Of a stretch of DNA of 64,000 nt, positions 38,201 to 52,000 are shown piece after piece. The first letter of the stretch is position 1. Every line of letters begins with the position of its first letter. This DNA is from Otis tarda (taxonomy: Eukaryota > Chordata > Aves > Otidiformes > Otididae). Position numbers and translations under genes: made by a program. The notes beneath the pieces are model-generated. The model ran no database searches. It was not told where the DNA came from and worked only from the letters and a program-made list of their open reading frames with translations. The stretch spans positions 136,988,190 to 137,052,189 of the forward strand of contig CM048553.1 in NCBI GenBank assembly GCA_026413225.1, written 5' to 3'.

Positions 38201-41200
38201 CCCAACCTGAAAGAAAGGCCATGCTATGTTTGAAATAACTGTAATAACCTGAAACAATGGAATCTGAAACACTCTTTGACAAAGGAAGGCTTTGGTGACA
38301 TTAGGGGTACAAATTTGAGGTTAGGATATTGTATTACAAACAGCTCTTTTTTTTTTTTCTGAAAAAGACTATTTTGGGGAATATGGTAGAGTTAAAGGTG
38401 TTTGAGTTTAGCTAATTTTTGAAGCTTGAATTACACGAGCAAGTGTGAGGTCAAGGATGAATGGTGTAAGGAACAAAGATTATAGGGGAAAAATTGTTAC
38501 AGTATAATTTAGTAATTCCAGTGAAGGTAAACACTTAAGGATGGTTTTGTCTTTGCAGACACTATGGAACTTTTCAGCTTAAACAAACCCTGAACTTGAG
38601 TTCACATTACACCTCTGCATGCTAGCTGATTTTCTAACAATTTTGTACTTACAGGGCAGATTAAGCCAACTTTTATAACCTAGTGGTCATCAGTAGTCAT
38701 CAAAACCAGGAAAAAAAGTATACTTTGTATTCTCAGCTTCCCTATCCTTTCGAAACTACTTGTTTTGGAGACTAAGTTAACCTAATTTGCACTGTCTTCC
38801 TCCATTTCTTTATTCTGATCCCTGGCAAGTATGAGCCTCCGTTGCCTACAGTGGATGCCTCAATAAACAAAAATTCAGCTTCATTTTCCTGGACACTCTC
38901 TGTAGATTTACATGACAGCATAAAGAAATGAACAACTAAGTTTAATAGGTATTCACAAAATATTATGGAATCCTGGCATTTTTATGTTTTTAACTAGGTA
39001 TGTAAAGAAAAAAAGAAAAGGTTATCTACAAGTCTAACCCTAGAGACAAGGTGATCAGAGAGATTTGATACAGTTCCAGGGGATACTCCAAGGAGAGGGA
39101 AATGGTTCATTTTTCATCAATTTGGATTCTAGGACCAGCTTCTATGTGAACACTGAGTTATTGCTGTTCAAGAACTGATCCTGCTACCTCACATCTACCA
39201 GGCACAATCTGGAAAGTCTATACTCTTATCTTGCCCATTTCTCTGTTAGGTCTGGTATGCTGGATGTGGAATTCCAGCTCTGAATGAGATAAAGGCTTAT
39301 ATTAACCTACTTGTAACTTTGTTCACACACACAATACACCCAGACTTGGAGATACTATGTAAATGTAATTCTGTGTGTCAGTATTTCTGCTTTTGCTGGA
39401 ATATGCTCGAGTCATACTCTTTTTGTTTTAGATGAGCAATGTAAACGTGTACAGACCATCTGCTGTCAGCTGAAGTATATTCTCCTGAGCTACAAGCAAC
39501 TTGTAAGCAAAACCTCAGCTTTGATTAGATGATAAACCTACCTGAGGCTTGCATGTTAAGCTTGTTTTATCTTCATGCGTGAAAACTGATGACAGATGGA
39601 AGGCTAAAGAAGTAATATTAAAAGTTTAACCTAGAAGCCAATTATTTTTAATTGGAGCAGTAGGGAACTCTGAAGTTAGAGGAAAAAAAACCCACAACTA
39701 TGGGGAGGAAGAGGCATTCAGAAAGCTGTAGTGTCCAGAAAGAGGGAAAAGGTGCTGGTTTGCATGGATCGAGTGCTGTAGCCAGTGCTTGAGAGAGATA
39801 CTGATAGTCAAAGCTGGAGCAGAGTGGTATGAGCAAAGTGCTAAAGCAAAGGGCAGGGAAAGTTGCTAGTCAGGGAGATCTGATTTTTGTCTAGCATTTT
39901 ATAACCATCTCACTGGAATCTGGTGATGGTGGTTATCAAAACAGTGTAAGAGGAAGACTGAGGAATAATGGTAAGGAAGACAGTTCAGGTTTTGCCACGT
40001 TTGGCTTAAGTTCTAAGGAGATACCAGAACAACTAGAACACAATCAGAAGCAGCTAATCTGTGAGTCAAACAACATATGGGGCCAAATGTGACCACAGAT
40101 AGATTCAAGAAATGGAATAGAGCAAGAGAAGGGCTAGGTGCATGGGAAGGGGGGAAAAGACAGGACAAGAATCAGAACTGAAAAAACACCTGTACAAAAC
40201 AAACTGGTAATAGGAGTGGGCTGGAGGTAGGTGTATAGGAAAGACTTGAGCTGGTGTATCAGTTATTAACTGATGTTTGATTGTAAACACGTAGAATAGA
40301 GCCTCTCAAGACACCTCAGAAACTGAGGTAATGAAGGGGGCTTAGCACGCTGGAGAAAGTTGATGGGCAGGTCTGTGAAGGCAAGAAACTGAAGCTGATT
40401 GCAAACACATTTTTCGGTTACAGGAACTGGTGCAAGGACACCAGAGAGGCCAGCTGTGCTGCACCAGCCCCCGTATTCTGGGAGAAAATGGGGAGTAAGG
40501 GTAGAAGAAAAGGGGATAGATAGTCACATATGTGAATGGACAGAAACAGAAAACTTCAACAGTGAGAATATCTTGGTACTCTTGCCAAAAAAGGCAGTGG
40601 CTTTCCCAAGTAATGTTGGAAAGATGGGAAGTCAGTTGAAATGTGTGAGTTAAACTGAAAATGAAGCATGTTTTTTATGCAGGGTTATAGCACCCATCTT
40701 CTATTTTAGTGGTGCAGGAAGTAATTCAATCTGGTTTAAACTGTTCAGCGAAGCTGCTGAATGCAAGACTGTATTTTAAAAGCCTTGCTAATAAAAAGTG
40801 TATTTAGTTTGTGTATTGCGTGCATCTCCTTTCTGTGAACACTGTGAAGAAAGATAATGCATGCTATCTAAAAGCAATCCTAACAAACCCTCAAACGAAC
40901 TTTGTGTTACACAGAAAAAGGCAAGAAACAAGATCTGAAGATAAGTTTCTGCTTAGATTTATTTTCAGGTGAACAACAGCATTTTGCGAAAAAGCTGTGT
41001 GCTTGCAGGCTGAGGTTTGAGGTAGATGAAAGAAACCTTAGATGTCATGTCTGAGTTACTGAACTTTTTTTAACCTTCTAAAGAAAAATCATCACCACAC
41101 AAATTCTCTCAGGAAACTGGTGAACTAGATGTTGAAACCACAGGGCACAAGCCTCATAGAATGAAAACGGAGCACGCAGCAAAAGTTCTGAACTGCAGAA

Positions 41201-42880
41201 CGCAAAGTTAATTGTCCTTGCTCATGCTCACAGCTCTTGCTTTACCTGTAAAACGGTCTTAATCTCAACCCCTAAGTTTTCCCACTTCTACGCTTCAGAT
41301 TCTCTCTCCTCCATCCTGCTGGGAAGAGGAGTACGTGAACAGCTGTATGGGGCTCAGCTGCCTACTGGGATAGTTCACAGCAGTACATTTTATAATATAC
41401 AAAAACATCAGGTCAAGGTAATGTCATAGTTCCAGGGCTAAGGCAAATACTGATGTAGTTTGTTGGATGCTGGGGCTCCCAAGACTTGGATCGTGTAATT
41501 GTGTCCTTTATTCTCTACCTCAGGCCCAAACCAATAAGCCAATAAGCATGTTTCCTCTAATGGCTGGAGCTGAAAATAAAGACAAAATTATGCTAAAATG
41601 GAAGAAAAATTTCAGTATTATGAATAGGATTTGTTATATGAATTGGGTAAGCTTCTCTTCTAGTGCAAGTGTAACTTCATGTTGAGAAAGCAGAAGACTC
41701 AGGTTCACTCCTCTACAAGCTTCTCATCAACCAGACAGCAGATGCAACTGCATTAGCAACCAAACTTTCACCTATTAGGCACTCTCAAGTTGGACCCAAA
41801 ACAGGAACATACACACTGGGTTTATTTTAGCCAAGTGGTGACCCTAGCTTTTTTTTTCTCAGCACTACTGTGGAAATCCACACAATGCCCTCCCCTCCTG
41901 AGGGCACACAGCTGCCTGTGAAAGACTGCAAAGGAATCTGAAGATTATTTTGGAAGTGTTGATACAGAGAAGACATCTCAAATGAGATCTGTAAAGAAAT
42001 CTCCAAGTGTTTGTGCGTGCTCTCCCAGTCATATGGTGGGCAAGCCCATCAGTCCTAGGACACAAAAAAAAAGTATCAAAGCTGCCAAGTTGAATTGTCT
42101 GGAGAACTGGATTTGAAGAGTCCTAAGTCATATAATCTGAATAGAAGAGCAGTCCCAGATACGCCACCAGGGTTGCCTGACCCCTAGCCGACTGCAGTCT
42201 GAGCAGCACAGGACTCAGCCTTCACTTTCTTGTAGAAGGACCCCTGTACATTGTATCTTTTGAGAATTTCTAAGGTGTAAACAACAGAACTTGTAATTTC
42301 AACTGTAAACACAATCTTTATGAAGGATCTTGTCCATTGATACTCTGCTATCCAAGCAATTCACTTGAATTTAGTAACAATGATCAAAAAGGTCATCCTC
42401 AACAGCCTACAAGGGCTGCCCCATTGGACCAGTGGGTCTTCACAGGAAAACCTGGAGGTTCTCATTGTCACTGTAGAAAAATCACCCAAGGATGCAACAT
42501 CCAGCAGTCAGTACATCTCCTCCAGGTGGACAAGTTACAATACCAAAACACTCTCATGGTTATTGTTGAACTCAGAGGTACTGGTCTTGCATTTTCTGTG
42601 TCACTCTGGACAGTGATCAAGAAGATGCCAAAATAGACCAGAGGAAAGCCTGTTTTTGAAGACCACATATTTTCTGAGACCATGCAACCATGCTGACTTC
42701 AGCATATCTGCTATCTTGACATACACAGATCTCAGGATGCTGTTCTTCTTCAAACCTGATACATTAGAAATAAACAGCCTAAAATGAAATCTTAAGTATC
42801 TATGGTATTTTACTGAGCATTACTCTGAAGCAAATAACATTAAGGTCTTGAAAACGTGCAACCCGAAAGTATTAAGCAGT
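35291..42880. other. OSGIN2-NBN intergenic interval
   Basis: Mostly AT-rich, non-coding sequence between the two convergent genes. It includes an LTR remnant at about 41215-41382 and a block with few stops at 42337-42640. There is also an AATAAA near 40791 followed by a GT-rich stretch, which could be a distal poly(A) site. No conserved exon is recognised. Confidence 0.55.
41215..41382 (+). repeat. Decayed avian ERVL-type LTR 3' remnant
   Basis: The order of blocks matches the 3' end of the other LTRs: a C/T-rich TTTTCCCACTTCTACGCTTC, then TCTCTCCTCCATCCTGCTGG, then GTGAACAGCTGTATGGGG, then GCTCAGCTGCC. It ends near TCACAGCA. It is more diverged than the copies at 12098 and 57337. The 5' part is not recognised and no target duplication is visible. 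Confidence 0.45.
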
Positions 42881-42895
42881 GAAATGAACTTTTTC

Positions 42896-42901
42896 TTTAA
42901 T
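42896..42901 (-). terminator. Candidate NBN poly(A) signal (ATTAAA)
   Basis: ATTAAA on the - strand, 144 nt past the NBN stop, followed (- strand) by a GT-containing CGGGTTGCACGTTTTC stretch. A longer 3' UTR is possible; the next canonical AATAAA on the - strand that I noticed is at 41821-41826. Confidence 0.35.
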
Positions 42902-43044
42902 AAAAGCAAGACTTAAAAACAAGTCTTACAATAACAGATAGCTCAAATGGTCATACATAGGTATATATTACACACTGTAATCAGCAAACCTAAGTAACAG
43001 AAGGCAGATTTTGCTAGAGAATCATTGTACAGTCAGGCCACAAT

Positions 43045-43075
43045 TTATCTTCTCCTTTTCACGTTCGGATCGTAT
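43045..43075 (-). CDS. NBN: NBN exon 16 (last)
   Basis: 31 nt after acceptor TTGTTCCAG. Completes Arg and encodes YDPNVKRRR and the TAA stop at 43047-43045. The same size as the human last exon, with a basic C-terminus. Confidence 0.95.
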
Positions 43076-46000
43076 CTGGAACAAAAAAGAAAATTTGGCA
43101 CAAATAAGTAAAACTTAATGATATTGGAAGTTAACAATGTGATGTAAATAGCATTGTTATATATCCATAACAAGGAACTGGTCAGTGTTCAGTCCTTTCT
43201 GGGACTGCAGACTACAGCTATAGCTGCTACAATTTGATAGAAGGATGCATAAGCTAGAACTGGTGCATGAACTACAGATAACCTTTACTAAAGTTTTCAC
43301 TGACTTCCTAGCTACTTAAAATCTTTACATCTGATTCATGAACAAGCTTCTCCAAGCCTTTAATCTCCCAACATTAAGTTCCTCATTAAAAAAAAAAAAA
43401 AAAGAAAGGGGAGAGAGAGGAAAGGGGTACTGTATATTCACAGCAACGTACAACATCTGGCCACAACTCATTCAGACAAAACCCTTCTGCTGCTTCCTAG
43501 TCCCATGTAAAGCAGTTCCTTGCCCTACCTTCCCCTTTACGTAGCTTCTCATTGATTTTTAGTAATTTATATCTACTTTCTGGATACAGTGAATAGACCT
43601 GATTTACTGCAATATGCTTACTGTTTGCCTCTGCTTGACACTGCTATCGCCTGGCCTTCTCTTTCTCTCTATTTGCGCTTCATCTCCCAAAATACTATGG
43701 CACTTCTTTGGAATTCCGATGTGTTTTGTATTCATGCATGAATAACTTATGGACACAACTGAATGATCAGGAAGTTTTACTTCCACTAATTCTGTTCTCA
43801 TTCATCAAGACTTTTTTTTGCTTAGACAGGAAAATGTGACAACTTGTGAGCCAAATTACATCACCACATAACTAGAAAGGTATTAGAAGTCACTGTTGTT
43901 GCTATACAACTCAGACTTCTGGCAAAAACGAAATGTGTACCCTTTCAAAGAAGTGTTCTATTATTAACTGCTAATTAACAGCGCAAGCTGATAATGCAGA
44001 AGATTGTCTGAATGGCTCTTACACATGTGGAATCATGTTTCTTTGATAGTCATTTGGACAAAACCATCCTTTTTCACCGTACGCATTTTTCTACCTAAAT
44101 GCACAATTTTTGGTGTTAGTGAAACACATGGCAGGTGAGAAGTCGAACAGTGGTTGCTTGTTTCTTCACATATAAACTAAGAAAATAATGAAATCATTGA
44201 TAAACAAAATGAGATCCTTACATTGAATCTCAAAGGGTTTATTTGAATTTATTGCTATAGCATTGTAACAGATCAGTTCTAACATTTAAGTATGTGCTGG
44301 ATACCAAATCCTATTTTGGGGAGTGGGAAGGAGGAAAAATAAGCAGATAGGAGAAGGAGATGACACATGATGGAAATCTGCCATCAGGACACCCAACAGC
44401 TTCAACCCTCTCTCTGCCTGTCTATGGAGATGCTGACACTGACAATCATGAACAGCTTTTTAAGTGATCTTCTCCCCTCACCTCCAGCCATTTTCTATGT
44501 TAAATGAAGCCCGGATGGTATTTTCCAGACAGAAAGAAAACAAACAACATTATCAGAGAAAGGAAACTGTACAGTGCCTATGGCCTGGAATAGAAAAAAA
44601 GACTACAGAGATTCCACTACTGTGAGTGAATGCACAAAGAAACAAAAGACCTTGCTGGGAACAGGGAGTAAAGGATACAAAGGGCTATTATTGAACATAA
44701 TCCATTTATCTGTATTCGTAGCAGCTAGAATGATATGCCTTCCCTTCCTCCTCTGTCTCAGTATGGACTCAGCAGCAGTTCAGAGTACAGCTTTTCTTTC
44801 CAGCTCATCTTCACCTTGGAGTACTTAATGACTTTTTCTAATGGCATCTTCAAATGCAACTTTCACGGGAAATTGCAGCTGTGAACATTAGTATTATGCC
44901 AAGTAGTTTTACTCAGGATTAAGGACAAAATTAGAAGTAGGTTACAAACTGCTGAGCATTATTAAATTTTGTGGTTTAATATTTGACTGTGGAAACTTCT
45001 TAAGTACAACCATCCTACATAAACTGGAGTTGAGGTAAAATTCTAAGCATGAATATATGCAAATTATCTAAGTTTCCACTGCAGTGGAAGGCTAAAATTA
45101 ATCAAGATATTTCGGATCAGTTAATATTCCAACACAGCAATCAAGCTGCACCATGTTTTTATAAATGTCTTCGTAACTGACATGTATTTAAAATCCGTAC
45201 TGCAGATGTAAAAACTAGATGAAGTGGTAAGCTTGGCCTAAGCCTTTTTTTAATTAGAATATGGTTATATATCATTAAATTAGGATTACAGTTCAAAGTA
45301 ACTGTACAGGAAATCAACTGAATAGGATGATTCTCTCTTTTGAAAGAGAGATTAGGGAAAGCGGTAGACTACCGAAGTGAGGGTTATTGAAAGAAAACTG
45401 CTGAAACAGACCATATTTTAGAGTCAAATGTATTGAGTTATGGCAAAAAACAATAGCAAACAGCCAAGGTGAATCTGGAACTATCAAAGAAATCTCTCAA
45501 ACTCCTGTGACTGATGAAGACAATTAATGACTGCACTACACTGTCAAGAGCATTGAATGATCTGTGTAAAAATGGCTCCTCTCCTCAATCTGAAAACTGG
45601 AAAGATGGTAAAGCATTCAGGGAGCTTCTAACAAGTGAAAAAAAAAAAAAAAAAAAGTTCTTCTTCACAGAACTACTATTCTGTTGCTTTAGCTCCCTCA
45701 AGTGACTTGTCACAGGGACAATTTCCATGGCTAGAACGAAAAAGTGGCAGACTCCACCACTTTTTTTTTGGGAGCTCAGATGACTGATGTAACTGTAAGA
45801 TCAAAACACTTCAATAGGCTCTAGCAAACACTAATGGTGGACAGCCTGACCCCGGAATCTCTTCCAGCCTTTGTGAACACTCAAGCTTGTGCATATGAGA
45901 TGGGAAATAGTAACACTTTTGGTTAAGAATGTTCTTACTAGAAACTCGTAGCAAGTCTGAATGAAATTGAAAGTCTAAGGCATAAAAAATTCGAGAGACG

Positions 46001-49000
46001 TTGATGAGACATTTTGAGTATATCCCATACATGAGAACAAAGGGAATTTTGAAAAGAATAGTCAAATAAGTCTTTTACAAAATTGGGATTTGTAAAACAA
46101 AAAACCAACAAACAAAAAGATGTCATGCAGAAAAGACATTTTCTAAGTACAAACATAAAACTCTTACCTAAAGAGATCATCAGCAAGCGATTCTTCTCTT
46201 GCATGTCGGCTCTGTTCCTGAGAAAATAAGTTTATTCAACATTTGATATTAAGGATGAAGCTAATGAACAACACAGAAGAATAATATATTCCTGCACTTA
46301 CCACTTACACAGTTTTTCCTAAAGAAATAAGTTTCCTCTAAGTACTCCATTCAGTGCATATTCACATTAAATAATACATTTCACTACCCAAGTTTGGCTA
46401 TTGCCACCAACTAATGGAATGGATGAGTTGGCACAAGGTATCAATTTTGGACAGAAATATGGTTTTTTTGGCTTTTAAGCATCATTATAGAAATAGGGAA
46501 ATTTGAATCCAATTATTGGTGTGTAAAGAGAATTTTAATTAGCATTACCTATACCCAGGGATTGAAAAAACGGAGATAATAAAAAAGTGCTGATGTAACA
46601 GGATCTTGATCAGGCTGTGGAAACAGAGTATGACTCATCAGCAAGTATTTTTAATGAAACTATTGGAAAATGAAAGTGCTAGAGAACTGCTATGCTAAAA
46701 TATAATACTTTTTATAACTTTTACATACAAAGGTCAAGATTTTTACAAAAGAAAAAATATTACATTTATTCTTACTACCTCTTTTCAGTATACTCCAACA
46801 GGATTTTACTCAGATATTTTCTGTTCTGTTCAAGAGCAGAATATGAATTGTACTGGACAACAATTTGAAGGCAGCTAACCATACAGAAGTTCTTCCTAGC
46901 TTCCCGTCACATTTTTAGAAGTCACAGGTTTCCATAATGCATATTTTGCTTATTGAAAAAAAAAAAGATCCTTGTCTTTCAGTTTACTGATTTTTCTTTA
47001 AATCATTATTTCTGATTATATGAATGTTGCAAGTAAAATGAATTCAACTAATCAGCAAAAAGATGAGCCATACCACTGACCTCTGACTTTTAGTAACTTT
47101 TCTCATGTGTAGGTTCCTATGAGCACGTATGGACAGCTAATTGGCTGAGGTTTTCTTTCAAAAATAAAATCCTGAAGTATGACCACAGGTTGATACAACC
47201 ACTTATATATATCAAGTAGTGTTTGATCATCTTTAAGTAGTAATTCCTTACCTCCATTTCTTGCCTTAACCAGTCTTCTAGCTCTGAATTCTTTTTAGCA
47301 TGGTGAGCAACCAAATCTGATCCTCCAATAATGTATGGAAGCTGCCCTGCCCCTGGATAAGCTACCTGTTACACAAAAAACTTTTACAATTACAATACAA
47401 GGCAAGCACACTGCAAGTAAAAGGTCTGTTTTAAAAAATTCAGAAAGTCTATTCAGATACCACAGAAAAAAGTCAGCCAGTCTTTCTTTGAATAACATTT
47501 ATCAGAGACCATATTTAAAAGAGATTGAAGTGAAAAAAGCATTTACAGAAAGCTATTAACTTCTTTTACCAAAAGAAACAAACAAACAAAAAAGCTGACA
47601 AGTTACATATGCTAAATAAATCTGATGTACTTTAAATGGAGTTTGAAAACATTATAATCTGATTTTTATTGATAGATTCAATTTTATCATCAGAATGCAT
47701 AAGCATTTATTACAAAATGGTGCAAAAAAAAAATACTTTCAGAAATTTAAAATGTTATCTAAAAATAACAGCATACTCCCAGAAAGCTGGAATAGGCATT
47801 ATGTGACTCACATTCTCTACACAATATTTTACTGAAATGCATTTCTAGTAATCTTACACCATATACATTTTTAAAGTTTTTAATATGAGCTGAAGTAGTG
47901 TTTTTACACTGAACACTTAAGAATCTTCTTGAAGTTAGCTTCAGGACCCAAGCAAGCAATAATCTTACTATCTTATTTAGAAACTCAAGATTTATTAGAT
48001 AAAACGCAAGATTCTGAATCAGCATATGCTTTATGCATAGGTCTTCGGGGAAGTCAAATTGCTAGCTTTTGGAGGTACAACTGGAAGTCATGGTAGGCAT
48101 CACTTATTGACTTATTCCAAGTAACAGCTTAGAATAGAAAGTACAAGTATCCAAATAATCTAGAATGAGGTAAGTCTGTCAGCCTGGTACTTCTTCAGTC
48201 AGGTAGCAAAATACTTGTTAACAGTATAATACAGTATTTAAATTGTTTCTTTCTCTAGCTACTATCATTTTTTTAAAAAAAAAAAAAACAAAAACAAACA
48301 AACTTCCGTAACATATTTCTACAATCTTAAGGCAATACTTTTTAGTATTTTTAAACAGTGCCATCTTGTGACCATTTCAAATACACACTAACCTTTTTGA
48401 ATATTTTGAAATTTTTCTTTCCCCCATAGCTGGTATTTCCAGTAAGTTGATTGTTCTGTCTTGGATGGCTGACAACCAGCGATCTAAACTCAGTCAACAG
48501 AAGTCTGCTAGGAAGATTGCTGGAGTCATCTTGAACTTTGTTGTGGTTCTTATGTGGGAAGAAAAATGAAGGAACACTTCAAACAGACATACAGCATATC
48601 TAACAGTATAACCTTCAGAGAGAGAAATTATCATGAGCACAACTGAAGCAAAGGCTAGGATTACAAAAGGGCAAGGGGAAGCAGTAGCAGTGCTAGAAGT
48701 CAAGAAGATGGATGTACTTCTTGGTCTCCTTATTTACTACCAATAGAGCTGGGAGCTCAGTAAATTTATTTACCATATTTACATCTGTTGAAAAGACACG
48801 ATCATTAAGAACTGCAGTAATAACAACAAAGTCAGTGTACAATTCACTAGAATTTTACTTCAAGTTAAAACTTCAAGTAAAAAAAAAAAAAAAAAAAAAG
48901 GCTTTTTCAATTTAGCTAATATCCAAGAATTACTTCTCTCCTCCCCTCCACCTTGCCTCTTACCTGAACTAATTTAATCAAGTATGCTTACTCTAATGGA

Positions 49001-52000
49001 AACTCCAGTAAACTCCAAGGAAGACAAAGCAGAACATCTCCGTCTCAATTCTAGCCCACAGATTTACCATTTAGGCCAACTTTAGGGCTGTAAGCTGGAT
49101 CGGATCAATGAGGCAGCTTCTTCTTGTACATGAAAACGCTCATATGTCAGCAAGTTTGTATGCACGCTTTGCTGCCTGGACCTAGACTCAGATGGATTAA
49201 AAAGGAAGCCTGGGTGCAGGACAAATTCACAAGTAATGTTAACTACCTTCATGGACAGCTCTAGCCCAGATGCAGCAGAGTTGTTTTATAGGAAAGTATA
49301 AACCAGAAGTCCCTTAATCCAAGCTGACCCTGCCCTTTGTATACCCCCACAACATTCCCTCTTCTTGCACTGTTTTCTGTATGCATGTGAAAAGGTTTTA
49401 TCCTGCCTCTTGTTCACTGGCTACACTATCCTTTATCTCTTCAGAATCTTCCCATTTCAGTTTCATTTAGCCTCACCTCCTTTTCCTCTGCCTCACTGCC
49501 ATTCCTACCAATTCTCCCCTCCTTCCTTTGTTCATTGCACCTATAACAAAGTCAACATGCTATTTACTGTTAATCGGTGTACATTACATCTATTTTCTCA
49601 ATGGTCCATCTCTTCCATTCTAGTTGCAATCTCCTCACAGCAGACAAGGAGGTTATATTCTTGTCTGGTCTGTAAGCAGTAAGCTAACAAAAACATCAGT
49701 ACAAGTATCAACCACACTGAAAGATTAATACAATTACATTGGGTTTCTGTAGTTTCAGTCATTTTAAGTATCCATCCAAATGCCATTACAAAAGCCTGTA
49801 GATGAACTACAGTTCTCTGTCTTTTCAGTCAGAAAGTTGGAATAACTATTCAAATTTACACATTATTATTTTAAGGAGTACAATCTTCAGGACCTCCTTT
49901 ACTCTGAAATAGTATCTACAAATACTCTGTTCTTAAAAGCAAAGTTTTGATTCATTTTCTTAATGCTTCTCAAAGTTTTCTGTTCAAACTTACAATTAAC
50001 TGGTTTCTTACCAAGACTGGAGACTCTTGCTTGATCTCATTTTTCATTTCTGAACTTAGAACTGATCCATGTTCCTCTTCCTCCTATTTGATTAAAAATT
50101 ATTTAAAATGTAATATTGAAATTAAGTGCAAATTTAATAACATAAAAATATTTTCTGCTCTTTACAGTAGAATAAGCATTTTCAAATCAATATAAATATT
50201 TAGACAGAAAAAAATGCATTGTATTTTTAAATTGACATGATTTTATGTATAACATAACAATTGTTGGGTTTTGTTTCCATTTTAAAAATCACCATTATTT
50301 TCTCACTTTTTTTTTTCCCCTTATACCAGTAGCAAGCTTTTCCATGTGTATACTCTTCAAAGTCCTGCCAGGTTCTGGAAAACACTGCAAAAGCTTTCAA
50401 ATATAAAAAGCAGCATTTTCAATTTCATATGTTAAGTGTAGCTGTGTGCACAAAGGACATTTCATTACTAGGATAGGCAAGTATTCTGCAGGTTGCTTTC
50501 CTCCCATAGTTTAAAAACGGATCTGCATTTCATAAATTATTTTCAGCAGTTGAAAAAAAAAAAAATTCAGATCAGCTTTATGCACCCTGCAGATTTTGAG
50601 TCAATTGCATTCTCGTTCTTGCTAGATATACAAGGTGCAAGTATACTTAAAAAAAAAGGGAACATAAATATGCCTGTGGAGCTTTATAATGAAATCTCCT
50701 TCCTATTCCACTGGAAATATAATTTACATGAATAAAATAGGTCATTATTAATTAAGCTACTAGAAGACTTTTTGTCAGCAAAAATCTTTACGTGTACATC
50801 TGATAAAATAATAGTTTCTTTATATATAAGAATTTGTTTTCCTTCATGATCCTGACAAGAAGTTAAGACTAGAAAAACTTCCTAGGCCATAACAAAATTC
50901 AAAAGCAGCCATTTTAGTCTCTCAAGTGTGGTCAGACCTGATAGAAAGTACCTTCTCTCTGACAGCATAAAGAACAAAAAACAAAGATTCTCTACAATTA
51001 TAAGACCTACTTGTCTTTTAAAATTTGCCTAATACACAGAAATATAGCATTATAACAAAGTTCAGAATTCACACTTTGCCAGAAGTAAGCTCCAGTAAAG
51101 TATCAAGAGAAGAGTGTTATGCTGGTTTGAACTAAGGATGCACAGACGATTCCTAATTCTCTTGTGAACCAAGGTATCTTACAAGTTCCAGTTATTCAAT
51201 TATACATTCAAACGTAATTATTACAGCATTTAAACACTGCCTACACTGTATAAGAATTGACTGGAGACTAAGTTTTAACATGTATATTTTTTTAAATAAA
51301 CCAAAATTAACCCTACTCCTTCTCTCTTACCCCCCCCCCGTATTGTTAATAGTCTACTTTGCTAGAACTCTCAACACTTTCCTCCACAAACCTGCTTTTG
51401 TTGTTTTTGTTTTGGGTTTTTTTTGTTTGTTTGTTTTTCTCCAATGAAGTGGCTACTGTTAACTCAAAATCCATAATTTTCTTCATTTCTCTTAGAAAAT
51501 TGCCTTATTCTTAAAAGCAAAACCAGAGAAATAATAAAGAAAACTCATCACATGCTGTATTTTTATTTGTGTTTTTTTTAATGTTTTGTTTTGGGTTTTC
51601 TGTTTGTTTGTTGGGGTTTTTGTTGTTGTTGTTGTTTTAAGAGGGCGTTAGTGTTTTGAATTGCCTCAGGAATTTTAGTAATTTTTCACGTGACAGCTAG
51701 ACATTCTGACATGAAAGATGTTGGACACCACTGTGGTATTCAACAGAAGAGGTCAGTTAAAAGTTTCTTCAGAAAATTCATTACATAAAGGTAATACAAC
51801 TATTATTTTAGTTTAAATATCAACATTATAATTAAGACAATAACATACAATATGAGAAGTTTTTCTTGAACCAGGGATATATTCTGCTGTTATCCCTACT
51901 TCAGGGAGAAAGAGATCAAAATTTTCAGAATGCAAGCAGCTTTCAACTCACAAAGGAACAATGTCCTGAAGAATGGAAAAGACATTTAGACAGGTGTAAC

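Noticed and set aside
45638..45656. A-run that could be a retroposon tail
   Set aside because: No SINE or processed-transcript body precedes it on either strand; simple homopolymer, as at 43388, 48879 and 56071.
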